Shown: piece after piece, positions 34,455 through 43,773 of the stretch
Position numbering within the stretch: the first letter of the stretch is position 1
How the letters are laid out: the number at the start of each line of letters is the position of its first letter
From: JBEHWX01 sp048498995
GTDB taxonomy: Bacteria > Bacteroidota > Ignavibacteria > OLB7
DNA length: 64,000 bases
Direction of reading: 5' to 3'
Assembly (NCBI GenBank): GCA_048498995.1
Contig: JBEHWX010000020.1
Span: 1 to 64,000 of the forward strand
Notes under the pieces: model-generated
The model's database searches: none
Seen by the model: the letters and a program-made list of their open reading frames with translations, nothing else
What the model was told of the DNA's origin: nothing
Made by a program: the position numbers and the translations under genes

Positions 34455-36284
34455 ATGGTCCCAACATCGACGATACCAAGACTGCTCGCCGCCATCGGTA
34501 TTCTCGTGTTGCTGCGCGGCGTATCCTGCGCGCAGACGATACACGATCTGGTATCGGCCGGTGATATCGCCGGCGTGGAGCGCGCGCTGAAGGTCGATCC
34601 GCGCGGCATCGAAGCAAGGGACAACGCTGGAATGACACCTCTCGAGGTCGCGGCCCGCAATGGGCACCGCGACCTCGTCGGTTTTCTGCTGCGGCATGGC
34701 GCGAAGGTCGATCGCGAGCGTGGCTACCCGTGGACGCCGCTGTACCAGGCCGTCAGCGCCGGTGAGTACGAGATCGCCGGGATGCTTCTGCGGGCGGGGG
34801 CCAATCCCAACACCGCCAGTACCGACGAACTGGCCGCTCCCCTGGAGCTTGCCGCCCAGGCGGGTGACGAGCGCATGCTGAAGCTGCTGCTGGCGCACCG
34901 GGCGCGCGTCGATATCGGCGAGCGAGGCGAGGGAACTCCGTTGATGGTGGCCGCGCGTGAGGGGCACATCGGCATCGTGAAGCTGCTGCTGGCGCGTGGA
35001 GCGAACATCGAGGCGATGGACGTCGCCGGACGACGTCCACTCGATTATGCGGCGTGGGGTGGACATGCCGATGTCGTGCGTCTGTTGCTCGACAGAGGAG
35101 CATCCGCGCGAGCGCGCACCGGGAAGGGGGCATTCGATCGGCTGGCCCGCGCGGTGGCGGGGATGAACATCGAGATCCTGCAACTGTTCATCGACCGGGG
35201 AGTTCCCGTGGTTCTTGTCGATCCGGGGAGCGGTGCCTCGCTGCTGACCGTCGCGGCGGAGGCCGGTCCGGACAGGTATGATCCCGTCGTGGGCAACTAT
35301 CTCTTTCAACTCGGCGCCGGCGCCAATGGCCGCGACGCGATCTGGCGCAGCTCCGTGCTGCAGCGCGCGATCACGCACCACAATCGTGCATTGATCGAAC
35401 AGCTCCTGACGCACGGCGCTTATCTGGATCTCGGCGCCGCCGACGGCGCCACGCCGCTCCACGAAGCGGCCCGCGTGGCCGATACGGCGATCATCCGGCT
35501 TCTGCTGGAGCACGGCTCGAATGTCGACGCGCGCGATGGCGCGGGAATCACTCCTCTCATGGTCGCCGCGGCTCATGCCGATACATCCGCCACGCGACTC
35601 CTTCTCGATCGTGGCGCCGCGCCAGGCCTCCGCGCACGGCATGGCGAAACCGCGATGTCCGAGTCGGTGCTCTGGATGAATTCGGATGTGGTGGGATTGC
35701 TTGCCGGACGTGGGCTGCTCGATCCGGAGTGGCACGATGACAACGACGAAACCCTGCTGCATCTCGCCGCTCGCCGCGTCGGCGGCCGGCCCGGAGACAG
35801 CGCCGTGGTGCATATGTTGATCGGGGCCGGCGTTCCCCTCAATCGACCAGACGGACGAGGATACACGCCGCTGATGACCGCGGCGGATAATGGTGCCGTG
35901 GAAGTTGTCGACGCGCTGCTTCAACGCGGGATCTCCGATTCGACGCGAGCCCGGGATGGCTCCACGCCGCTTGCCCTCGCGGCGTGGAGAGGATATGATA
36001 CGCTGGTTGCCCGGCTCCTGGCGGCCGGAGCCGACGTGAACGCTCGCGACAACAACGGTGCAACCGCTCTCCACGATGCCGTTACCGCGCGCTCGTCGGC
36101 TTCCGTGCGATATCTGCTGGAGGCCGGCGCCGATCCGACGGCGGCCGACACCGCGGGAGTAACTCCGCTTCAGCTCGCGGAGCGTGCCTCGGCGCGGATC
36201 GGGGGCACGAGCTCGAGCCTTACGGAGATTATCGACATGCTGCGCGATGCCCTGGAGCGGAAGAATCGGAAGGCACGGAAATGA
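34455..36284 (+). CDS. secreted ankyrin-repeat protein, copy 1
   Basis: This 609-residue protein has a signal peptide (LLAAIGILVLLRGVSCAQ) and about fifteen ankyrin repeats from TIHDLVSAGDIAGVERAL to the end (typical units: GMTPLEVAARNGHRDLVGFLLRHGA, GTPLMVAAREGHIGIVKLLLARGA). The C-terminus is basic (ALERKNRKARK). It is likely periplasmic or surface-located and binds a protein partner. It starts 35 bases after the DUF4157 gene and is probably co-transcribed with it. ATG is preferred over the GTG just before it. Its 3' end is duplicated at about 36920-37025. Confidence 0.88.
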   Translation: MVPTSTIPRLLAAIGILVLLRGVSCAQTIHDLVSAGDIAGVERALKVDPRGIEARDNAGMTPLEVAARNGHRDLVGFLLRHGAKVDRERGYPWTPLYQAVSAGEYEIAGMLLRAGANPNTASTDELAAPLELAAQAGDERMLKLLLAHRARVDIGERGEGTPLMVAAREGHIGIVKLLLARGANIEAMDVAGRRPLDYAAWGGHADVVRLLLDRGASARARTGKGAFDRLARAVAGMNIEILQLFIDRGVPVVLVDPGSGASLLTVAAEAGPDRYDPVVGNYLFQLGAGANGRDAIWRSSVLQRAITHHNRALIEQLLTHGAYLDLGAADGATPLHEAARVADTAIIRLLLEHGSNVDARDGAGITPLMVAAAHADTSATRLLLDRGAAPGLRARHGETAMSESVLWMNSDVVGLLAGRGLLDPEWHDDNDETLLHLAARRVGGRPGDSAVVHMLIGAGVPLNRPDGRGYTPLMTAADNGAVEVVDALLQRGISDSTRARDGSTPLALAAWRGYDTLVARLLAAGADVNARDNNGATALHDAVTARSSASVRYLLEAGADPTAADTAGVTPLQLAERASARIGGTSSSLTEIIDMLRDALERKNRKARK

Positions 36285-37022
36285 TGTGTCGCGATCCGCG
36301 GATATTTCGCGAGCTCGTCTCGGCGAGCTTTGAATTATCGTCGTCGTACTTTCGCTGCATGCCTCGCCGCTCTCGGCTCAGTCCATCCACGATCCGGCGC
36401 GGCGATCTGGCGCGGCAGGGCGATACGGCCGCCATCACGTCGCCGCTGAGGCATCATCCATCCCTCATCGAGGCAAAGGAGTCCGCGGCGACTTCACGCC
36501 GCTGAAATCCGCCGTGCAAGCGGCGGAGCCGCCATGGCGCGCTTCCCGCTCCGCCATGGCGCGCTTCCCGCTCCGCCATGGCGCGCTTCCCGCTCCGCCA
36601 TGGCGCGAAGGCCGACCAGCCGCATCGCGGGTTCGTCACGCCGCTTGAGTATGCGGCGCGGCGTGACAATCTCTCCATGGCGCGTCTGTTGCTGGAAGCC
36701 GGCGCCGATCCGACGCCGCGCGATCAGATTGGGCATACGCCGCTGGATATCGCGCTCTCGATCCAGCGACGTCCGGCCACGCCGCGTACCGCCGAGACCA
36801 TCGAGATACTGCGGCGCGCCGTCACGGAGAGCTCGAGGCAACGGTGATGATGATCTGCCATATCTGAAGCAGGACATGCGCGACGTGACGATGTGGCGAC
36901 AAGTTCCGTTTCAGCATTGTGGAGCGGGCCTCGGCGCGGATCGGTGGCGCGAGCTCGAGCCTCGAGGGAATTATCGACATGCCGCGCGATGCCATGGAAC
37001 GGATGAATCGGGAATCACGGAT
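36281..37022 (+). pseudogene. decayed ankyrin-repeat gene copy between two intact ones
   Basis: The start (MMCRDPRIF...) overlaps the stop of copy 1 exactly as copy 2 begins (MMRRDPQTL...). Relative to copy 2 there is a two-base insertion at about 36482-36490 (GAGTCCGCGGCGAC against GAGTTCGGCGAC), a 22-bp repeat expansion at 36531-36608, and loss of most central repeats. An ankyrin fragment remains open at 36578-36847 (LEYAARRDNLSMARLLLEAGADPTPRD...). A second fragment at about 36920-37022 encodes ERASARIGGASSSLEGII, matching the C-terminus of copy 1. This is a remnant, not a functional gene in this sequence. Confidence 0.8.
36531..36608 (+). repeat. 22-bp tandem repeat, 3.5 copies, in ankyrin pseudogene
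   Basis: GCCATGGCGCGCTTCCCGCTCC is repeated exactly three times and then partly a fourth. In the intact copy the corresponding DNA encodes one VRFLLRHGA helix. Because 22 is not a multiple of three, each gain or loss of a unit changes the reading frame. Confidence 0.92.
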
Positions 37023-38861
37023 ATGATGCGTCGCGATCCACAGACATTGCGAGCTCGGCTCGGCCAGCCTGGGCTCGTCGTTCTCATTCTGCTTGTGCTG
37101 CATGCCGCGCGGCTTTCCGCTCAGACCATCCACGACATGATACGGGAGGCGGATACGGCCGCGATCGCGCTGCTGCTGAAGCAGAATCCCTCCCTCATCG
37201 AGGCAAGGGAGTTCGGCGACTTCACGCCGATGAAAACCGCCGTGCGAACCGATAATCCTGAACTGGTGCGTTTCCTGCTCCGCCATGGCGCCAAGCCCGA
37301 CCTGCCGGATCGAATTTCCTTCACGCCGCTCGAGGAGGCGATTCGCGGGGAAAATGCCGAGATCGCGTGCCTACTGCTCGAGGCCGGCGCCGATCCGAAC
37401 ACGCTGAACACCGAGGATGCCACCGCTCCGCTGCAGCTGGCCGCGATTGCCGGCAACGATGAGCTGGTGCGCATGCTGCTGGCGCATCGCGCGAAGGTGG
37501 ATATCGGCGTGAGATGCACCGGAACGCCGTTGATGGAAGCCGCCGAGGCCGGACATCTTTCGACCGTGAAAATTCTCGTCCAGCATGGCGCGCGCCTCGA
37601 GACGATCGATGGCTCGGAGCGTCGTCCGCTCGACCGCGCGTTGCGCGGGGGGAACATCGACGTGGTCCGTTATCTACTGAACAAAGGTGCTCGGGCCTAC
37701 GTGTCGAAACTGTTGGCGTACAGGCGGATGGCCGTTGCGATTGATCATATGGATCTGCCACTGATCGAGCTTCTGATCCGCCATGGTGCCAGGCTGGTCC
37801 TGGTCAATCCCGATCTGGGGGGCTCGCTGCTTGCCGAGGCGGCCTACCGCTCGCCCGAGTACTGCAAACCGGAGATCATCGAGTGGCTCCTTGCGCATGG
37901 CGCAGGAGCCGTAGAACGCGACACGACGCTGTGGCCCTCCGCTCTGGTGGTAGCCGCGGATTGGAACAATCTCTGGCTGGTCCGTCACCTGATCGAGCGC
38001 GGCGATTATCCCGATCTCCGCTCCCGGCTCGGCCTTCGATCCCTGATGAACGCCTGCCGGAACGGCGACACCGCCATGGCTCGTCTGCTTCTGGATCATG
38101 GCGCCCACGTCAACGACACTGTGCGCTATGGTGAAACCCCGCTGATGAATGCCGCATCGGCGGGGAATCCCGCGCTGCTCGATCTGCTGCTGGAGCGCGG
38201 CGCGAAGCTGGATGCCAAGACTGATTTCGGTGGGACGGCGCTCTGGTTCGCCGTGACCGAGATGGATACCGCCTCGATCCGGTGGCTGGCCCGTCACGTC
38301 GGTATCGATCCCCGAACGACAACGTCGGACGGCGACGGGCTCCTTCATAGCGCGGCATGGCCCATCAGGGGGAAGACGGATTCCTCGATCGTCGAGATGC
38401 TCCTGGCCGCCGGAACGCCGGTCGATGGGGTCGGCAAGCAAGGGCGCACGCCGTTGATGCAGGCGGCGGCGCATGGCGATTCGATGGTCGTCGGGATACT
38501 GCTCGCCCACGGCGCAAACGCGGGCGCCTGCTCATTGACCGGTGTGACGCCGTTGATGGAGGCGGCCGAGGCGGGAAGCGACACGGGCGTGGCGATGTTG
38601 CTGCATGCCGGCGCATCGGTTGCCAACGTTGACGACTGGGGATTCACGGCGTTGCATTCCGCGGTCAGACGCCTTGCGCCGAAAGGGATTCGTCGTCTGC
38701 TCGAGGCCGGCGCCGATCCGACGCTGCGCGATCAGAAGGGGCGAACGCCGCTCGACCTGGCGCTCTTCATGAAGGAAAACAGCTACCCGGACGCCCCGTA
38801 CCTTGCCGAGACCATCGAGATCCTCCGGAGCGCGGTCGCGCGGTGGCCAGCGAAGCCGTGA
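37023..38861 (+). CDS. secreted ankyrin-repeat protein, copy 2
   Basis: This 612-residue paralogue of copy 1 has a signal peptide (LVVLILLVLHAARLSAQ) followed by TIHDMIREADTAAIALLLKQNPS and about fifteen ankyrin repeats (for example VTPLMEAAEAGSDTGVAMLLHAGA). It is the last gene of the DUF4157-ankyrin cluster and on the same strand. The frame is open upstream to 36534 through the pseudogene, but the signal peptide fixes the start here; the ATGATG pair leaves a one-codon ambiguity. Partner protein unknown. Confidence 0.87.
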   Translation: MMRRDPQTLRARLGQPGLVVLILLVLHAARLSAQTIHDMIREADTAAIALLLKQNPSLIEAREFGDFTPMKTAVRTDNPELVRFLLRHGAKPDLPDRISFTPLEEAIRGENAEIACLLLEAGADPNTLNTEDATAPLQLAAIAGNDELVRMLLAHRAKVDIGVRCTGTPLMEAAEAGHLSTVKILVQHGARLETIDGSERRPLDRALRGGNIDVVRYLLNKGARAYVSKLLAYRRMAVAIDHMDLPLIELLIRHGARLVLVNPDLGGSLLAEAAYRSPEYCKPEIIEWLLAHGAGAVERDTTLWPSALVVAADWNNLWLVRHLIERGDYPDLRSRLGLRSLMNACRNGDTAMARLLLDHGAHVNDTVRYGETPLMNAASAGNPALLDLLLERGAKLDAKTDFGGTALWFAVTEMDTASIRWLARHVGIDPRTTTSDGDGLLHSAAWPIRGKTDSSIVEMLLAAGTPVDGVGKQGRTPLMQAAAHGDSMVVGILLAHGANAGACSLTGVTPLMEAAEAGSDTGVAMLLHAGASVANVDDWGFTALHSAVRRLAPKGIRRLLEAGADPTLRDQKGRTPLDLALFMKENSYPDAPYLAETIEILRSAVARWPAKP

Positions 38862-38959
38862 AATCGCGCGTGCCTCGGAATCACCTCATCGGGGTCGCCA
38901 CGTGAGAACGCAAGCCGCCCAACGATGACGCCCGCCGGCGTCCGATCTCCTCCGCTTCC

Positions 38960-41900
38960 TCACTTCACCAGCAGCATGCTCCGCGTCTCGATCCGATCTC
39001 CAAAGCCGAGTCTGCAGAAGTAGAGTCCCGATGGGAACCTGGTCGCATCCCAGCGGAGCGTGTGCTCTCCGGCCGGCAGATACTCATCCACCGGACGCGC
39101 GATCACCTGTCCCGCCACGTTCACGATCTCCAGCCGTGTCCGCCCCTCCACCGGCGTGGTGAATGTGATCTCCGCCGACGGATTGAACGGGTTCGGACGG
39201 ATCGAGCCGATGGCCAGCCGCCCCCCGAGCGTCGGCTCGATCAGACGATAGGAGAGGCCGCAGATGGAATCGATCGTGACAAGCCCCGGCTTTGCCGAGA
39301 TCGTCAGGCAGCGACTGCCGGGAAAGGAGACCTCGACCGGCAGCTCCGAGGTGTCGGTCCTGCCGACGAACCCGGTGAAGGTCACGTAGAGCACCGGCCC
39401 CTCGGTCGCCAGATAGGTTCCCGGCGGCGCGACGATCGTCGCCTCCATTCTCCCGGCGCGCTTCGTCACGGTCGTGGTCCATCCGTCGAGGATGCCGCCG
39501 GCTGCTTCCGCGCGCTTCAGCAGCAGCACGCTCGGCTCGAAATCGAGCGCCACGCTCACGGTATCCACCTGCTGCTTCGGACCGATCCCGCCGGCAACGA
39601 GCACCGGCACCGTCACCTCGCTTCCAGGCTTCACCCGGAATCCCCGTCCGATCGACGCCTCGGCGTGCACCACGTCGTCAACGCCGACCCGCACCGAATC
39701 GGTCCGGAGACAGCCGTCGGCGCTCCGCGCGGTGACATGATAGGTCCTCGTCGCCGAGGGGGTCGCGACCGGCGCGGCGCAATCGGTACAGCTCAGCCCG
39801 TCCGACGGACTCCAGAGAAGCGTGCCGTCGGATGTCGCGCGGAGGCTGGCCCGGCCGCCGGCGCAGATCGTGGTGTCGGCGCTCAACGAGAGCGTCGGCA
39901 GCGGCGCCACATCCACGCGCACCGAATCGATGTTCGTGCATCCGTTGGCGTCGACGATCGTCGCCACGAACGTCGTGGTCGAGGTGGGCCAGGCACGGGT
40001 GGTGGCGCAGTCGGTACAGCTCATCGGAGCGGCCGTGGCCCAGGTGATGTGTCCGGAGCCGGTCGCGCTCAGTTCCACCGTGTCCCCCAGGCAGATCCGC
40101 GTTGCCGCGCTCATGACCCGCAGCGCCGGCCGCGGACGCACCGTGACGGTGACGCTGCCGTTCATCGCGCAGGAGCCGGGACGGCGCCCCACCGCGCGAT
40201 AGACCGTCGTGTTCGACGGCGATGCCTTCGGCGACGGACAGTCCGCGCAGCTCAGTCCTTCCGACGGCGTCCACCTCGCCTCGGTGACGTCGACCGCGGT
40301 GAGCGTGATGCTGTCGCCGGGGCAGATCGTCTGATCGGGTCCGAGATCGAGCGGCGGCGGAGCGGCGATCGTCACGCTGATCGAGTCCATGGCCGTACAG
40401 CCGAACTCGTTCTCGGCCAGGACCGAGTAGACCGTGTTCTTCGTGGGACGTCCCCAGGTAACGGCGCAGGTGGGGCAGTCGACCGAGGATGCCGGCGACC
40501 AGATCACGATCGTCGAGCCGGTGGTTCCGGCGCGGAGCGCGACGCTGTCGCCGGGGCAGATCGTGGTGTCCTTGCCGGCGCTCACGGTCGGGCCGGGGCG
40601 CACGGTCACGGTGATGGAATCGGCCAGATAGCAGTTGGCCTTGCCGGGCACCTCGATCCGATAGGTCGTGGTTCTGGAAGGATGCGCGCGCGGCGCGGGA
40701 CAGTCGGTACAGCTGAGGCCGTCCGACGGACTCCAATGCACCGACGGCACGCCGAGCACCTGAAGCTGCACGCTGTCGGAGCCGCAGGTCTGGCGATCGG
40801 GGCCGGCGTCGAGCTGGATGCGGGTGTGAGGGGTGATGCTCTGCGGCACGCGAGCCCGGGTGACGATGACGCCGTCATTGCCCGGCTCGGCGCCATAGGT
40901 GGTGCCGTAGCAACTGGAGCTGGTGTTGATGACCTGGCCGGCGCCTCCACCCGAGACATTGACGGTGATCGACGAGGGGACGCGCGCCATCGAGATCCGG
41001 AGCACGCCGCCGGCGCCACCGCCGCCGGTGCCGTGGCAGTCGCGGAAGAAGTTGTTGTTGTCGTTGTTCCCGCCGCGGCCGCCGCGAAGCCCAACGGCCA
41101 CCGGAGTGAGGATGCTGCCGGTCTCGATCGCGATGGTGCCTCCGGCGCCGCCGCCTCCGGCGCCGTCCTGTCCCGCCTTTGCCGCGTCGATCCCCTGGGC
41201 CTGAATCGTCCACCAGTTGCCGGATATGGCGCCGGCGCGGATGACGATGATGCCGCCGCCGGCGGTGCCGGGCGTCCCCTGGTTATCGTTCTGGTGCCCG
41301 CCACCGCCGCCGCCGCCGAGGAAGATCCGGTCCGGAGACGGCGCGCCGGCCAGGGCGTAGCCTCCGTGGCCGCCGATATCCATGGTCTGCGCGCCGCTGT
41401 ACTGGAAGCCTCCCTTGCCGCCGGCCGTCAGGTTGCCGCCGCCGCCACCACCGGCGTTATGCGCGTTGCCGCCGCCGCCGCCGTTGGCAAGCGGCGCGCG
41501 CAGGGCGTTGCGGAGATTGTCGATCAGCGCGATTCCTTCCCCTTTTTCTCCGCCGCTGCCGAGCGCCAGCGGACCCGTCCAGGCCGTGACGTTACCATCG
41601 GTGTTGGTGCCGACCGCGCCGCCGCGGAAGCCCTTGCCGGAGGCGTCGATATCGGCGGCCAGCGTCAGCGTGCCGGAGACGTCGATGGCGATCACGCCGC
41701 CGGTGCCGGCCGCGTTGTCCCAGGCCGGCGCGGTGAGCGGGCCGGTGACGAGCGCGTCGGTATAGTGCGGGACGCGCACCAGCTGCACCTTCCCCGTGGG
41801 ATCGTAGCTATACAGAACGGAGTCGCGGAGGAAGACGGTGTTGCCGTCGATGAAATCGATGATGCCGATCTCGTGAGTGCCGGCCGCGCCGAAGTCGGTG

Positions 41901-42145
41901 ACGGTACCGAAGGAGGGGCGGGTGGACTTGTCGATCTGAGCTCCCTTCATCTGGATGATGAGCACCGTGTCGCCTGTCGCGAAACCGGCCGTGCTGGCCA
42001 CCCGCACGCCATTGCACTCGTCCATGCCGGTCACCGGCGTATACAGGTTGATGACGCCCGAGATCGGCGTCTGTGCTCGCGCAACGCCGAGCGCGGCCAC
42101 CAGCAGCGCGATGAGGGAGATGGTACGGAGTATGGGAGGGAGCAT
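38960..42145 (-). CDS. large secreted Ig-like repeat protein with T9SS sorting domain
   Basis: This 1061-residue protein has a signal peptide (ISLIALLVAALGVARAQ). Residues 25-420 are glycine-rich and beta-helical in character (GGGGGGHQND, GGGGAGG runs). Five Ig-like units of about 85 residues follow, each with a CxDC-type cysteine pair (SPSDGLSCTDCPAPRAHP) and an ICPGDS/ICAGG strand. Then comes a cohesin-like domain (VKPGSEVTVPVLVAGG ... FEPSVLLLKRAEA ... TFTGFVGRTD) and the T9SS type A sorting domain (RPNPFNPSAEITF, FPSGLYFCRLG, RSMLLVK). It is probably a large cell-surface adhesin. Confidence 0.88.
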   Translation of the reverse strand: MLPPILRTISLIALLVAALGVARAQTPISGVINLYTPVTGMDECNGVRVASTAGFATGDTVLIIQMKGAQIDKSTRPSFGTVTDFGAAGTHEIGIIDFIDGNTVFLRDSVLYSYDPTGKVQLVRVPHYTDALVTGPLTAPAWDNAAGTGGVIAIDVSGTLTLAADIDASGKGFRGGAVGTNTDGNVTAWTGPLALGSGGEKGEGIALIDNLRNALRAPLANGGGGGNAHNAGGGGGGNLTAGGKGGFQYSGAQTMDIGGHGGYALAGAPSPDRIFLGGGGGGGHQNDNQGTPGTAGGGIIVIRAGAISGNWWTIQAQGIDAAKAGQDGAGGGGAGGTIAIETGSILTPVAVGLRGGRGGNNDNNNFFRDCHGTGGGGAGGVLRISMARVPSSITVNVSGGGAGQVINTSSSCYGTTYGAEPGNDGVIVTRARVPQSITPHTRIQLDAGPDRQTCGSDSVQLQVLGVPSVHWSPSDGLSCTDCPAPRAHPSRTTTYRIEVPGKANCYLADSITVTVRPGPTVSAGKDTTICPGDSVALRAGTTGSTIVIWSPASSVDCPTCAVTWGRPTKNTVYSVLAENEFGCTAMDSISVTIAAPPPLDLGPDQTICPGDSITLTAVDVTEARWTPSEGLSCADCPSPKASPSNTTVYRAVGRRPGSCAMNGSVTVTVRPRPALRVMSAATRICLGDTVELSATGSGHITWATAAPMSCTDCATTRAWPTSTTTFVATIVDANGCTNIDSVRVDVAPLPTLSLSADTTICAGGRASLRATSDGTLLWSPSDGLSCTDCAAPVATPSATRTYHVTARSADGCLRTDSVRVGVDDVVHAEASIGRGFRVKPGSEVTVPVLVAGGIGPKQQVDTVSVALDFEPSVLLLKRAEAAGGILDGWTTTVTKRAGRMEATIVAPPGTYLATEGPVLYVTFTGFVGRTDTSELPVEVSFPGSRCLTISAKPGLVTIDSICGLSYRLIEPTLGGRLAIGSIRPNPFNPSAEITFTTPVEGRTRLEIVNVAGQVIARPVDEYLPAGEHTLRWDATRFPSGLYFCRLGFGDRIETRSMLLVK

Positions 42146-42383
42146 CACGTTCGCTTGTTTTCGGGACCTAACAACGCCGGCCGGGGGAAAGTTAGCCATC
42201 GTTCATTGCCTGGAGATTATCTCCGGCCGGACTCATGCCATTGGAGACAGCGGGAATGGTGCGTGCCTGACCGGGAATGCCCGGATGTGATGGGGGATGG
42301 ATTCGGGATCGGTGTCGTGTGCGGGATATCGGAATGTGATGGCGGGTGGGGCGTGTTGGATGGGGGGATGGGGGATGGATGTG

Positions 42384-42408
42384 GGGGCGTTCAATTGAAC
42401 GCCCCTAC
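42384..42408 (-). repeat. GTAG-palindrome upstream of the RAYT gene
   Basis: GGGGCGTTCAATTGAACGCCCC is a perfect 22-base palindrome. Read on the minus strand it is preceded by GTAG, the foot tetranucleotide recognised by RAYT transposases in known REP systems. It lies 134 bases before the RAYT start in a 396-base gap that otherwise holds nothing recognisable. Confidence 0.75.
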
Positions 42409-42541
42409 GCATCGTTAACGGTGATGCGGCGCCGGCCGGCAATACCCATTGCATCCGGCCGCGGAAATCGCATAATTCACGCATACCCCGCCACATACAA
42501 TTGTGCAACCCATTCGACCCCGATCCCCGATCGGTACCGCG

Positions 42542-43081
42542 ATGAAATTCCACCATTCGAATCGTCTTCGGGATTACGACTATGCTCGTCCGGGCGGATA
42601 TTTCGTGACGATCTGCACCGAGCGGCGCATCCCATGGTTTCGCAACCGGTTACTCCGTGAGGCGGCCGAACGCTGCTGGCGCGCGATTCCCGAGCATCAC
42701 CCGTTCGTCGAGCTCGATGCATGGGTTGTCATGCCGAACCACTTTCACGGAATCCTACTGTTCAACGGCTATCCGACCGATGATGATACGCCTGAAACAA
42801 CCCTCGCGCCCCGCGCCGTTCGCAATGAAGCACGAGAGCACTCCGCCATCTCACCCCGGCGAGGCACGCTCGGCGTCGTGATCCGCACGTTCAAAGGCGC
42901 CGTCACCATGGAGGCACGACGCGCGGGCGTTCTCGAGTTCATCTGGCAACAGCGGTACTACGATCACATCGTCCGGCATCATGCCGATCTCGAGAGAATT
43001 CGTCGCTACATCATGAACAATCCTCTAGTCACCGATGTGGCCCGGCACGGATTCGTCGCGCACGCCGGCCCGTGCGAGTGA
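42542..43081 (+). mobile_element. REP-associated tyrosine transposase (RAYT, IS200/IS605-like Y1 family)
   Basis: This is a 179-residue Y1 (HUH) transposase of the REP-associated type. It starts with RLRDYDYARPGGYFVTICTERR, and the HUH motif is WVVMPNHFHGILL (His67 and His69). The nucleophile tyrosine is in WQQRYYDHIVR (Tyr139 or Tyr140), followed by RRYIMNNP. RAYTs cut single-stranded REP hairpins carrying a GTAG foot and are usually single-copy domesticated genes without terminal inverted repeats. It is flanked by hairpins at 42384 and 43122, and GTAG hairpins are scattered through the window. Confidence 0.92.
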
Positions 43082-43121
43082 GCGCGGCCCGCTGGAGCTG
43101 TCGCCGGGAACCGCGATATTG

Positions 43122-43139
43122 AGGCGAGGCTTCTCGCCT
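43122..43139. repeat. hairpin downstream of the RAYT gene
   Basis: A perfect 7-bp stem AGGCGAG/CTCGCCT has a 4-base GCTT loop, 40 bases after the RAYT stop. It could be a degenerate REP (the GTAG foot is replaced by TTG) or a weak terminator. Confidence 0.5.
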
Positions 43140-43165
43140 GGAAACATCCATCTGCTTCACGCGCG

Positions 43166-43672
43166 ATGTCATCCTCCGAACCCATATCTCCATCCGGCCG
43201 CGCGCGGCGGGATCTACGGCCCCGCTATCTCGTCAGGCTCTGGAATATCGCCGCCATCTCCTTCGTGCTGTTTCTGGTCGGCATGCTGATCACCTTCACC
43301 CTCTGTGACTCCTCGAACACATCCTTGGATACGTTCATCAACATCGCGTTCTTCTCAGCGCTCATCTGTGGCGCCCTCGGCCTGACGCTATCGATCGTGG
43401 CCGTTCCCTTCGAGGTGCTTTGGGATCAGGATATGCGCCGCGAGGGGCGGGCGATCCTTCTCGCCCTTCTTCGCCATGAGCAGGGGACGATGGATATTCA
43501 GGCGGCGTTCGAGGCGATGCGCCTTACCCGGCCGCAGTTCCGGAGCGTGGCTCGCGGCCTTCGCCGCGAAGGGATCCTGGAGGTGCGGACGCGGCTCGAC
43601 GAAGCGGGAAAAACCCGTCAGGTGCTCGTGCTGGCCGGGCCGCCACGGGCGCGACAATCGGACCCGGGCTGA
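43166..43672 (+). CDS. membrane protein with C-terminal winged-helix-like domain (1 of 3)
   Basis: In this 168-residue protein two hydrophobic helices (LWNIAAISFVLFLVGMLITF and FFSALICGALGLTLSIVAV) are followed by FEVLWDQDMRREGRAILLALL. A C-terminal domain of about 70 residues then reads like a winged helix: GTMDIQAAFEAMRLTRPQFRSVARGLRREGILEVRTR, with a two-strand wing RTRLDEAGKTRQVLVLAG. This suggests a membrane-tethered DNA-binding or regulatory protein. No family is known to me. Two paralogues follow in tandem. Confidence 0.75.
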   Translation: MSSSEPISPSGRARRDLRPRYLVRLWNIAAISFVLFLVGMLITFTLCDSSNTSLDTFINIAFFSALICGALGLTLSIVAVPFEVLWDQDMRREGRAILLALLRHEQGTMDIQAAFEAMRLTRPQFRSVARGLRREGILEVRTRLDEAGKTRQVLVLAGPPRARQSDPG

Positions 43673-43773
43673 GCCGAAATTCCCCGCGTACCATGTGCGC
43701 CAAGAGGAACATTTTGCGCCGCTCCGTGCCTCGCTCATCATGGCGTCATCCGTTCGCGTCGTACCCCATCCTC

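Noticed and set aside
39062..42418. A 1118-codon plus-strand open frame opposite the T9SS cargo gene
   Set aside because: Antisense shadow; composition is R/G/A/D noise, while the other strand has a signal peptide, Ig-like repeats and a sorting domain.
42542..43081. The Y1 transposase considered as part of an IS200/IS605 insertion sequence
   Set aside because: Sequence motifs (WQQRYYDHIVR, RRYIMNNP, extended middle) are of the RAYT type, and no TnpB or IS ends are seen.
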